A stretch of 64,000 nucleotides of DNA, from positions 496,001 through 560,000 of the forward strand of contig RHLH01000001.1 in the NCBI GenBank assembly GCA_003712165.1. Direction: 5' to 3'. This DNA comes from Phycisphaera sp. GTDB lineage: Bacteria; Planctomycetota; Phycisphaerae; Phycisphaerales; UBA1924. A program made the translations under genes and the position numbers. The notes under the pieces were generated by a model. The model ran no database searches. It saw only the letters and a program-made list of their open reading frames with translations, and was not told the DNA's origin. Positions 8,382 through 19,100 of the stretch are shown here, piece by piece. The number at the start of each line of letters is the position of its first letter. Within the stretch, counting starts at the first letter, position 1.

Positions 8382-9611
8382 ATGGCAAAGAAACAGCGCA
8401 AAAAGAGCACCGCCCGCAAAGCGGCCGCGAAGAAGGCTCCTGCCAAGAAGAAGCCGGTTGCGCCGGATTCGGGGACCGAGGCCGCCTCGTCCAAGGCCAA
8501 CCAGGCCCGGCTCGAGAAGCTCCGCACCACGATCAACGACATCGACGGCCAACTGGTCAAGCTGCTCAACGAACGCGCCAAAACCGTTGTCCGAGTGGGC
8601 AAGCTCAAACAGAACACGGGCATCCCAATCTACGCCCCGCACCGAGAGAGCATGGTCTTGAGCAAGGTCCTCCGCAGCAACCGCGGGCCGCTGCTCGATA
8701 AAACTGTCGAGGCGGTGTACCGGGAGCTGATGTCGGGCAGCTTCGCGCTCGAGCGGCCTCTGCGGATCGGCTTCCTGGGCCCCCGCGGGTCGTTTAGCCA
8801 CCAGGCGGCGTCGAAGCACTTTGGACAGAGTGTGGATTTCGAGGATCTCCACTCGATCGACGGTGTCTTCACCGAGGTCAGGCGGGGCCACGTCGACTAC
8901 GGCCTCGTGCCCATCGAGAACTCGATCGGGGGTGGCATCGTTGAGGCCTTGGACGCGTTCACAGAGCATGCTTCGAAGGTCACGATCTACGCCGAGGCCC
9001 AGATCGCGATCCACCACGCTCTGCTCGCCAACTGTGAGCCAGGTCAGGTGAGGCGGATTCACTCGAAGCCCGAGATTTTCATCCAGTGCAAGACATGGCT
9101 CGCAACCCAGTATCCCCAGGCCGAACAGGTGCCCGCAGCGAGCAGCAGCAAGGCCGCGATGACCGCCGCCGACGAATTCAAGCAGGCCGAGGCGATCGGG
9201 GCTCAACCGGTCGCCGCTGCGATCGGAAACCCGTTGGCAGGAACAATTTACGGCCTAAATACCCTCTTCGAAAACATCGAGGACAGGCCCGGCAACGTAA
9301 CGCGATTCCTCGTTCTGGGTCGTGAGCGGGCTAGGCGTTCGGGTGATGACAAGACCTCGATCATGTTCAACACGGCTGACAAGCCCGGTGCGCTCGTGAG
9401 GGTGCTGCAGGTGTTCGAATCAGCCGGTGTGAACCTGACGCACATCGATAAGAGGCCCAGCCAGAAGAAGAACTGGCAGTACACGTTCTTCATCGATGCC
9501 GAGGGGCACCGAGATGACGGGCCGCTGTCATCTGCGATTGAGGAAGCATCCTCGCACTGCAGGGACCTGGTTGTACTCGGAAGTTATCCGAGATCTCGCC
9601 GGATTCTCTGA
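8382..9611 (+). CDS. pheA: Bifunctional chorismate mutase / prephenate dehydratase (P-protein) with a Lys-rich N-terminal extension
   Basis: The enzyme converts chorismate to prephenate and then to phenylpyruvate, the committed route to phenylalanine. An AroQ-type chorismate mutase domain spans about residues 37-127 (INDIDGQLVKLLNERAK). A prephenate dehydratase domain spans 128-315 (FLGPRGSFSHQAA, VPIENSIGGG, GNVTRFLVLG). An ACT regulatory domain spans 325-405. In the ACT domain the usual ESRP is replaced by DKRP (LTHIDKRPS), which may alter phenylalanine feedback. Residues 1-30 are a Lys/Ala tail unlike the family. The ATG at 8382 follows AGAGGG (8371-8376). Downstream is a 498-base gap. Confidence 0.95.
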   Translation: MAKKQRKKSTARKAAAKKAPAKKKPVAPDSGTEAASSKANQARLEKLRTTINDIDGQLVKLLNERAKTVVRVGKLKQNTGIPIYAPHRESMVLSKVLRSNRGPLLDKTVEAVYRELMSGSFALERPLRIGFLGPRGSFSHQAASKHFGQSVDFEDLHSIDGVFTEVRRGHVDYGLVPIENSIGGGIVEALDAFTEHASKVTIYAEAQIAIHHALLANCEPGQVRRIHSKPEIFIQCKTWLATQYPQAEQVPAASSSKAAMTAADEFKQAEAIGAQPVAAAIGNPLAGTIYGLNTLFENIEDRPGNVTRFLVLGRERARRSGDDKTSIMFNTADKPGALVRVLQVFESAGVNLTHIDKRPSQKKNWQYTFFIDAEGHRDDGPLSSAIEEASSHCRDLVVLGSYPRSRRIL

Positions 9612-10109
9612 TCGGCTCGATTTCAAGCCTGACTATCTGACTGTCGCAACGCCAATCCTCGGCGTTGGATTGCCGTGCGCGCGGATCAGGGCGTGCAGGT
9701 CGGTCGTATCTCTGTGATAATGGGTCCGACCCCCCCGAGCGGCGGGACCGAGACCAAGCCCCGGCGGGTGTACAGAAAGTGCCGGGAAGGGCATCCGATT
9801 TGCACGGTTTCTGATAGGAACGCGCAAGGATTGCCGGTTCAATGAAACTGTTGTCGCGAGTTGAGCTTCGGGCCTGGGTCCGGTAGCGTACGCGGCACCC
9901 AACGCCTCGCCTTGTGTCGGATGGATACGGCACACGCGCGGCGGACAAGCGACTCCCGGGTGAGCCGGGCGTGATCGCGATGATCTCGCCTGGATTGCCA
10001 GAGCCGAGCTGCGTGTTCGGTCGGGATCGAAGCAGGCACCGTGCAGTGCGTGTCAAGGACGCGCGTACGAATCGGAGCTGGGACACTCCAGCGGGGACAG
10101 GAAGCAGCC
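9612..10109. other. 498-base gap before the giant exoprotein gene, with two mutually exclusive hairpins
   Basis: I find no convincing gene here; frames on both strands lack family features. Just past the pheA stop are two overlapping inverted repeats that cannot form together: AACGCC/GGCGTT (9648-9653 with 9661-9666) and CAATCC/GGATTG (9653-9658 with 9667-9672). Neither has a following T run, so neither is an ordinary intrinsic terminator. A CCCCCCC run lies near 9730. The 3' end supplies a Shine-Dalgarno-like AGGAAG (about 10099) for the start at 10110. The stretch probably holds the promoter and a long leader of the exoprotein gene. Confidence 0.5.
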
Positions 10110-13100
10110 ATGAGTCGTTCATTTAGTGCGCGTCGTCCGTATGCCCGTCAGACCAAGGCCATCACTCGCAGAGCGAGCCAGGACCTTCTTAACAAGGCCG
10201 GGCAGGCTTCGATCGAGAGACCACGGGTCGAACAGCTCGAGCCCAGGAAGATGCTGTTCTCGCTCACGATTGACAGCAACTCTGCGACAGACGCTGCGGG
10301 CAACCTCTTCGAAGAGGCGTACTTCGCGTACTTCGCGCCGTACCTGCTGAGCCCTGAAGAGGTGGGTGACCCCGACGCAGGCGACGCGCTCGTTGAGGAC
10401 TTCAACGGCGAGGACCCCGGGCAGATTCCACCCAACACGCAGCAGGTCACCGACAATGACCTTCTTATCCGCAACATCAACGCGCAGCGATTGGCGTTTG
10501 AGGCGCCGACCGACGAAGACGGCGACGCAATCGATGATCTCACTGTCCTGCGGAACCAGATGGGTGTCGCCGGTCAGCAGTGGTTCTTCGCAACGCCCAC
10601 AGACCCGAACGCTCCGAACGGCCAGCGGAACGTCAGCACCAGCGTGACATTCACCGTGCTCAACCAGGTCAACGGTCCCGCGGGCGGTACCAATGTTTCC
10701 GGTAACGGGTTCGGCCTCCTCAACGGAGCGCTCGAGATCCAGATGCTCTTTGACGGTGAAGTCCAGCGGACATACACGCAGGCCGACCTGTTGGCGCTCG
10801 ATCCGAATGATGACGGCTTCGGCAACTTCACGCTCAATGCGAACGGCGGCTCTGTCGGTGTCTTCGATGAGGTCCGCTTCATCCAGACCGCGACTGCCGG
10901 GCAACCCGGTGTGCAGGCTGCAGATTTCCTCATCGATGACATCGTTCTGATCCCACCGTCCGAGGTGTTCAGCGACATCGTCAACAGCCGAGTCTTCGGC
11001 GCGTACGTCAGGATCACCGGTCAGGTCGGCGCGAGCGTCAACCTGACGGACCTGTACGGGCGAGACATCGAACAGACGATCCAGTTGGGCAGGCCCAGTG
11101 ACGCCAACTTCGTGTTCGGTGATTTCAACGGCGACGGCATCCCCGAGTACAACGACGGCATCGGTGCCGTCACCCTCTCTGGCTTCGGTGAAGGCCAGGG
11201 GTCCTCGCTCTACATGACGGGCGGACTGATCGAAGAATTCGGCGACGGTCAGCCCCCGGTCGGCGCGGAGTTCATCGAGGGAGGCTTCGCCTGGGACTTC
11301 ACTCAGTTCGATCTGATCGGCGAGTTTGAAGAAACCGCCGGCTACGGCTTCTTCCTGCTGCCCGACAATGAACTCGGTGCGGGTGGTCTGCCCGAGCAGT
11401 CGGCGCGACTCATCATCGGGTCGCAGTACGATCGGCCTCAGATTTCGTACGCCCCGGGCGGGACTCCGATCGGGCCCGACGGCTCGTTCACCAACCCGGA
11501 CTACGGTGTGTTCCTGCTCGACGGTTCGTCAATCGGTGATGTCAACCTCAACGCAATCCTGCTTGGTTCGAGCCGCTTCGAGGGGTCTGTCGGCACGTTC
11601 GCAACCGGTGTGAACTACGGCAACGTATCGGTCGCCGGTGACCTTGAGGCGTTCGTCGTGGCCGGTGATGCGGGTGTCTTTGCACCGGATCCGGAGGACG
11701 TTGACGGCGCGACGACGCTCCCGCACTCGACGACGAACGCAGAACTCGTTGTCGGACGCACGCTGCGCGAATTTGTCGTCGGCGGCCAGAACCTGATGAG
11801 CGTGATCGTTGACGGCGACGTCAACAACTCCAGCATCCTGCCGAACGAGATTCTTGTTTACGACGAACGCGAGGGCGTGCTCGGGATTGATCCAACGATC
11901 CAGGATGCCGAGCGTGTCTTCCTCCGTGGTCAGCGTGAGGGATACCTCGTCGGATCGCCGTTCTTCCTTGGGATCGACAACCTCACACCCTCGGTGACGA
12001 GGCCGATCCTGTTCGCAGACGGCACGTTCCGTAACGATCACTACCTCGCCGCAGAGATGGTCAGCTCCCTTGGCACATCTGTGCTGCTCAGAGGCCAGAC
12101 AGGTGCGCAGGATCCGATTTCGACTGGTGAAGACGCCTCCGACGTGTTCGGTATCACCGTCGACGGCACGACCGACATTGTGATCGAATCAGTCTCGTTC
12201 GCGGCCACCTTCAACACCTTCATCAGGATCCTCGACGGCGAAGGCCGAACCGTTGCCGCCAACAGCGGCGACATCGATACCGCGTTCGGCAGCACGCTCC
12301 GCTACACCCCCGACGGTCCCGGTGTCTACTACGTCGCGATCGGCCACGGCCAAACCGTAGTCGACATCGCGCCGAACCTCAGCTACTCGGTCCTCGTCAG
12401 CGGTCTCGCACCCACAGTGCTCGGCGGGTACAGAAACGCGCTCGGGTTCGGTGTGCAGGCCGATCTGCGCCCAACCGCTGCGGACGGCCAAATCGAACGC
12501 CCGGTTGTTGTCCTCAACTCGGGCAGCGCTGGTGCGATCCGTGTCGGCACCGGTTACATCGACGGAACCGGGCAGTACGCCATCCCCGAAGACCTCACCA
12601 ACACCCTCGAAGGCTCGGAAGACGACCTCATTCAGATGTCCGGCTTCTCCTTCTCAGCGCCCGGAAGCCTGTACAACATCACGGCGGGCGGAGATATCGG
12701 TGCTTCCACCACCGGCACGGGTGCACCGAACGACTTTACCGTCGGGCAGCACTTCGGTTCGCTCTACACAGGCCTCTCACCAGCGGTAGGCACTGGTTTC
12801 ACACAGGGTGATCTCGGTTTCTTCACGTTGACGACTGGCGGACAGGTCGGGCTGATCAACGTCTCGGGTGCGATCGGGACGGATCAGGACAACAACACCG
12901 GCGGACTGCCCACGATCACGCAGGAACCGGTTGTCATCACGACCGGTGTTGATCCCGACCTGCGAGGCGACATCGGACTGATCCGTGTCGGCTCGCACAT
13001 CGCGGGTGACACGCTCACGATCGACACGAGCGCAACCAACGGTTCCATCGTTGGCGGCCTACTTGTCTCACAAGATGTGCCAGACTTTGGTCGGACACCG

Positions 13101-16100
13101 ACCGGTGATGACCTTGGCATCTTCGATGGTTTCGAAGGCATCAACCTGAACCTCGGACAGGACTCTGATATCAGGTTCGTTGATATCCCCTTCATCGACC
13201 TCCAGGGGGCAAGCAACTCCTTCCTCCCGATCATCACCGGCGAGACGCTCACACTCGTTGATGACGCGGGCGGGCGGGTTGAGATCTCGGTCACTTCACG
13301 TGAACTCAACGGCTTCGAGATCGGCCGCGTCTACGTTGTGCCTGTCGAGGGTTCGGAAGGTGTCGCGATTGCCCGTATCGAAATCGACTCACTCGCCGGC
13401 ACTGGCGTCTTTACCGGCGGCAGAGAGCTCCGCATCGAGGGCGAGGGGGGCCAGAGTGTCCAGGACATCATCTCGATCGGCCGGATCGTTATCGATGGCT
13501 CCGATGCGTTCAGCGACATCGTCATCGAAGGCTCGGCGCAGATCGATGTCTGGCGCATCGATGCGCCCACTGGCCTGAATGAGATCCGACAGGAAACGCC
13601 CGACGGCGATATCGTCGCGATCGATACCAACGCGCTCACAACGCTCCGGATTCTCCAGGGTGATCTCGGTCGCACGCAGCTCCCCGCGTGGGGGCCGCGT
13701 CAGATCGGGCCCGAGCTCGGTATCAACGGCAGCAACAACAACAACGAAACATCGTTCGCGCTCGATGGTGGGAACCTCGACGGCGATTGGAACGGGCAGG
13801 TGTTCAGGCCCACGACCGACAGCAACATCAACACCGGCAACGCATACCTCGATGACATCGGCTCACCTTTCGACATCTTCCTCAACGGTCTCGTTGTCCG
13901 CACGGGCGGCATCGGGCTCGTCGAGGTCTCGGGCGGTGTAGGCGACATCATCAGCCAGGACGTCAACGGTGTGATCACCAGAGTGGAAGTCAACGAGGAC
14001 GGCGTGACCGCCGACGGCGAGTTCGACGGCATCTTTGGTGTCATCTACTCAGAGGGCGACATAAACGAGATCGAGATCGGTGACGGGCTCAGCAGTCTCT
14101 CCGATTCACCGTTCGCGCAGGCTGGTATCTTCGCCGCCGGCTCAATCAACTCGATCACGGACAACATCGCCAACTCGAACATCTCGGGTGTGATCACATC
14201 TGCCGGCTTCAACACGGGCATCACAGCCAATACCCTCGGGATCGACGAGATATCGCTCGACGGCGGGGGCGATATCGTTGATGCATACATCGCCGCATCC
14301 CGGAACCTCGATGAGTTCTGGAGAGGCGTATTCTACCGCAACGACGCGGTATTCTTTGGAAACCTCAATGACCTGGTTGTCCGCAACGGCGACATCTTCA
14401 AATCAGAGATCGTCGTCGGTCAACTCGACAACCTGACGATCTCGGGCGGGTTCTACGATGCCACCGAGCTCAACGTACTCAACTCCGTCACGGATGTCAT
14501 CTCGGCCGATGGATTCCGAAACTCAACCGTGGGCGGCGAGACAACCGAGTTCAGGCTCAGCCGCATCCTTATCGGTGAAGATCTCGAGAGACTCCAGGTC
14601 ACCGCCAACGGCAACTTCGCCGACACCACACTCAATGTCACGGGCGACGTCGTACGCAACATCGCTGCTCGCGATTTCATCAGAGCCAACATCGGTGTTG
14701 CAAACACCATCAACGCAATCAACCTCTCGGGCAGCATGCTCGCGAGCTCGCTCACCGCTGGTCAGCTCGTCGCGTTGACAACGACCGACAGCATCCGTTC
14801 TTCCACCATCAATGTCGCCGGTCCCTTGCAGAGCATCATCGCAGGAAACGAGATCAACCGTACCGACATCACCGTGAGCGGCCCCGACGGCAGGATCGAT
14901 CTGATCAGCGCGGTGAACAACCTCAGCGCACAGATCACGTCCTCGGGCAGAATCGCGACGATCCAATCGGCCATGGGCGACATCCTTGGCTCGATCGTCA
15001 CGACCACGGATCGCGGCGATCTCGGCCTTGTCTCCGCGTTCCGTGATCTCGCGGTCACCACCGATATCGGCGGCAACCTCGACACGCTCAGCGTCGGCAG
15101 AAACATCGGCATCGCCGATGATCCGAGCGTGATCCTCGTCAAGGGCAGCGTGGGCACACTCGACGTCTCCAGCGGCCGAATCTTCTCCGATCTCCGCATC
15201 GGTGAAGAGGTCACACTCATTACCCTCGGCGGCTCAGTCAATATCCCGACGAACGCCAAGAGCGCCGACGGCGATATCGAGGCGTTCGGCAGGATCCAAA
15301 CCATCAACATCACCGGCGATTACGACGGCCAGATCATCTCCGAGTCGGGCGGCATCGGGAACATCACCATCACCGACGGCTCGCTGCTCGGAGATGGTGC
15401 GATTATCGCACGCGACGGCGGTATCAACAGCATCGTCATCATCGCAGGCCACCTCCTGGGTGACATCTTCGCAGACCAGACCATCGGTACCATCCGAGTC
15501 GAGGCCTCGGCGGACGGTGTCTTTGGTGACGTGGGCATCAACCCCGGCCTCTCGGCGGGTGTCACCTCGAGTGATGCCAGCCGCAACCAACTCCCTCCCG
15601 GTGTTGTCGCAACGAGCGCCATCGACGGCCCCGTGATCGTCTCCCTGCGAGGCATCAACCGATTCATCGTCACCGGCGGCTCGGTCTTCGACGCTACCAT
15701 CTACGCCGGCACGAACCTCGGCCTCCTGCAGGTCGCCGGTAACGTCCAGTCCGACGGTCAGCAGACCGACGACGACTCCGTCACAATCGCCGCGGGCGAC
15801 CAGATCCAGGAAGTCAATATCACAGGCGGCGTGAGCGACACGCTCTTCCTCGCAGGTGTCACGAGCTTCGGGTCCATGCCGGTCTTCGATGTCCTCGACC
15901 CGCTCTACACGGAGCGTGCAGGCGGCGTCGGCGCTGAAGCTGACACCATCAAGTCTGGCCGGATCCAGAGCGTCACCATCGGCGGCAACGCCACCGATGT
16001 CACTTTCAGCGCAGGCATGGTCGCCGGCGTCGACGGCATCTACGGCACAGGCGACGAGAGCATCGTCCTCGGCTTCAGCCTCGTTGATCAGCTCAACATC

Positions 16101-19100
16101 GCGGGCACACGCACCAACGTCACCGTCAGCGCCGACCGTAAGTTCTACACCCTCAACGGACAGGTCATCACACCGGCCATCCAGGACGCGACTCCTTCAC
16201 TCAACAACGCGGGCCGCAACGCTTCCAGCGCCGACGGCCTCATCGAGTCCCTGCAGGGCGCCTTCTCCGGCGGCATGATCGATCTCACCAATCTTGGCAC
16301 CGTCGTCGACTTCGGAACTATCCAGACCTTCGTCTGGAACGGCACAACGTTCACCGTCGAGGCACTGTCCACCGACGGCGGAGCGAACGCCGATCCTGCA
16401 CGAGGCATCGTTTGGGACGCTTCAAGAGGCAGGCTGATCCTCGCGAACACGAGAATCGAGGACGGTGTCATCGTCTCGGTCGTCGACAACGACAACAACC
16501 CGGCGACGCCGCTGCCCGAACTCATCGACTTCGACATCGTCTCCAATGACGAAGCTTCGATCGGTCTCATCCAGATCAACGGCAACCTCCGCGGCGGCTC
16601 CGACATCATCGTCGATAACTACGCCAACACCATCGATATCGATGACTACGACGGCACAGGCCTCATCGCGGTGGGCGTTGACGTTGTCACGCTCAACGTC
16701 GGCCGATTCGCCGGGGGCAGCATCTCAGCCAACTTCGTTGATAGCCTGAACTTCTCCAGAAGCCTCGTCGTCTCCAACAGCAACATCCCGTCGATCGATC
16801 TGACGGGTGTCCGCTCCTTCAACGTCACCGAGAACATCACAGCAAACATCAACGTTGATCGCTCGATCACCGAAATATTCAACGTGGGCGGCGTCCTCGC
16901 ACAGACGATCGTCCGGGCCGGCGGTTCGATCACCAACTTCACCGTGGGCGAGATCGACCGAGGCAGGATCAGCGTCAGCAATGTCATCGGCAGCGTCAAC
17001 GTCGCAGGCAACGTCTTCGACGCATCGATCATCGCGGGGGGCGACCTCGGCACCGACGGCCAGGTCGGGCAGTCCGGTGATTCGTCCACCATCGATCGCA
17101 CCACGAGCGGCTCGATCGGGAACGTCATAATCGGCGGCAACTTCTTCGAGTCCGATCTGGTCGCCGGCTTCCTCCGTGGCGCCGACGGCTTCTTCGGCAC
17201 CGACGACGACACTGCCGCATCCGGCAACTCCTCGATCGGGAACGTTACCATCGCCGGCAGCGGCGTGGGCTCGAACATTAACTCCGAGTCCTACACAATC
17301 GCCGCCGCGGGCACACTCGCGTTTGTCACCATCGGTGGCGACGAGGGCGAGTCTGTTGGCAACTTCACCATCGATCCGTTCGCGGGCGAGCCCCTGCCGA
17401 TCCAGGTCACAAACCTCGTCGTCTCGCAGGACGCAAGAAGCTACACCGCGGCCTTCACGTTCAACCAGGAGATCGACGCGAGCACCTTCAACGAAGCGCT
17501 CACCATCCGCGAAGTCATCAGCGAAGGCAACTTCATCAACCTGACCGCACCCACGGACGGCGTCCCGGGCTCGGGCGATTACGCGATCGAGTTCGACATT
17601 CCCAACCGCATGGTGTTCGTCACTGTTTCCAGAACCGTGACCGATCGCGATCTGATCGACAACGGCGACGGCACCTTCTCCAGGCCCGCGGACGCAGGCC
17701 CGGGCGTGTACCGCTTCTCCATCGACGCCGAGATCCTCCGGGCACGCGTCTCGCAGGCCAGACTCGACGGCAACGGCGACGGGTTCGCCGACACCGCCGA
17801 CGACTTCTCGGTTGACGACATCATCGGCGATGCCGGCGACGTCGCGAGCACCCGCGACATCGAGCGTGTCGACGTCAACATGGACGGCTCCTACTTCGTC
17901 GACCTCTACGGCGCTGTCAGCCTCGACCAGGTCTTCGATTCCAACACCGCACCCGACGGCGTCCCGGATGTCAACGACCCGTTCATCCTCCGCGGCGCCC
18001 TGGGCGACCACCCCGACCGCAACATCAACGACTTCGGCTTCGGCGGCGACATCGACGTCTACGAGATCACACTTCAGGCAGGACAGATACTGCAACTCGG
18101 TGAGATCTCGGGTGCCGCGTTCCAGGCCCAGCGCAACATCTACTTCCAGCCCGCAGGCAACAACCCGCCCGAACTCGTCTTCTCGCAGCAGGGCTCGGGC
18201 TTCACGGGTAACTTCTTCTTCAACAACTTCGGGTTCGAGACCGACTTCACGGTCCCGCTGCCGGTCCAGCCTTCGCAGGAAACGGACCGCTCCGACCCCG
18301 CGGCTCTGCTCGTCAAGGAATCGGGCACGTTCTACATCGTGATCGAAGCGGGCAGTGCTCCATCCACGTCGTGGTTCTCAGGCACTACCGTCAACGACGC
18401 CAGTGTCGAACCAAACCAGATCGGCAATTATGCCTTCTCGGTCGAGGTCTTCGACGACACCAACTCAGGATTCACCGGCGCAAGCGATTCGGGCGACGGC
18501 ACGAACGTCATCCACGCTCCGCCGCTCTCGCTCTTCACCGATCCCTCCGACGAGATCATCATCGGTGACTACACCTTCAGCCGACAGGCCGGCGCCGACG
18601 GCGTCTTCGGAAACGCCGATGACATCGTCAGCGGCACAACCATCGACGGCGAGATCACTTCCGTCCGCTCCGGCACCCGCCTGACCAACACCATCACCAG
18701 CTCGCTGGGTGACCCGGGCGTCAGCGGCCTGCCCGGTAACGTCGAGGCAGATGTCGATGTCTGGCACCTCAACAACCGCCAGCCGATCGCCCCGGGCACG
18801 CTCATGACGATCACCGTCAAGCTGGCCGACGTGGGCGGCGATCTCGGCTCGACCATCGCTGCGAACGCCGCGACTTTCACATCGCTCGCCGACTTCAGCG
18901 ACTTCACCAACACCGTTCAGTTCGCCCTCTTCGATACCACCAACTCGTTCGGCATCGACGACGGACAACTCGTCTTCAGCCCGACCGACTTCGAGGCTCG
19001 CGCTTCGACACCCAACACGATCATCGCCGAGAACGGCCCGAACCGTTACGGGTTCGACGCCAACGGCGACTTCTTCATCAGCTTCGTGATCCCGCCCGCA

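Noticed and set aside
4437..9424. TTCGAATC strings of the kind seen in tRNA T-loops
   Set aside because: They lie inside nuoM and pheA coding sequence and have no flanking acceptor or anticodon stems.
10091..10112. A GGAAGCAGCC string resembling the conserved loop of bacterial SRP RNA, just before the giant exoprotein start
   Set aside because: The opposite strand of the SRP helix (GGTCAGG-type) and the closing stem are absent, and the string serves as the ribosome-site region of the gene at 10110.
16725..18095. Minus-strand open frame opposite the giant exoprotein
   Set aside because: Val/Asp/Ala-rich shadow of the Asn/Gly/Thr repeats on the plus strand, without motif or start signal.
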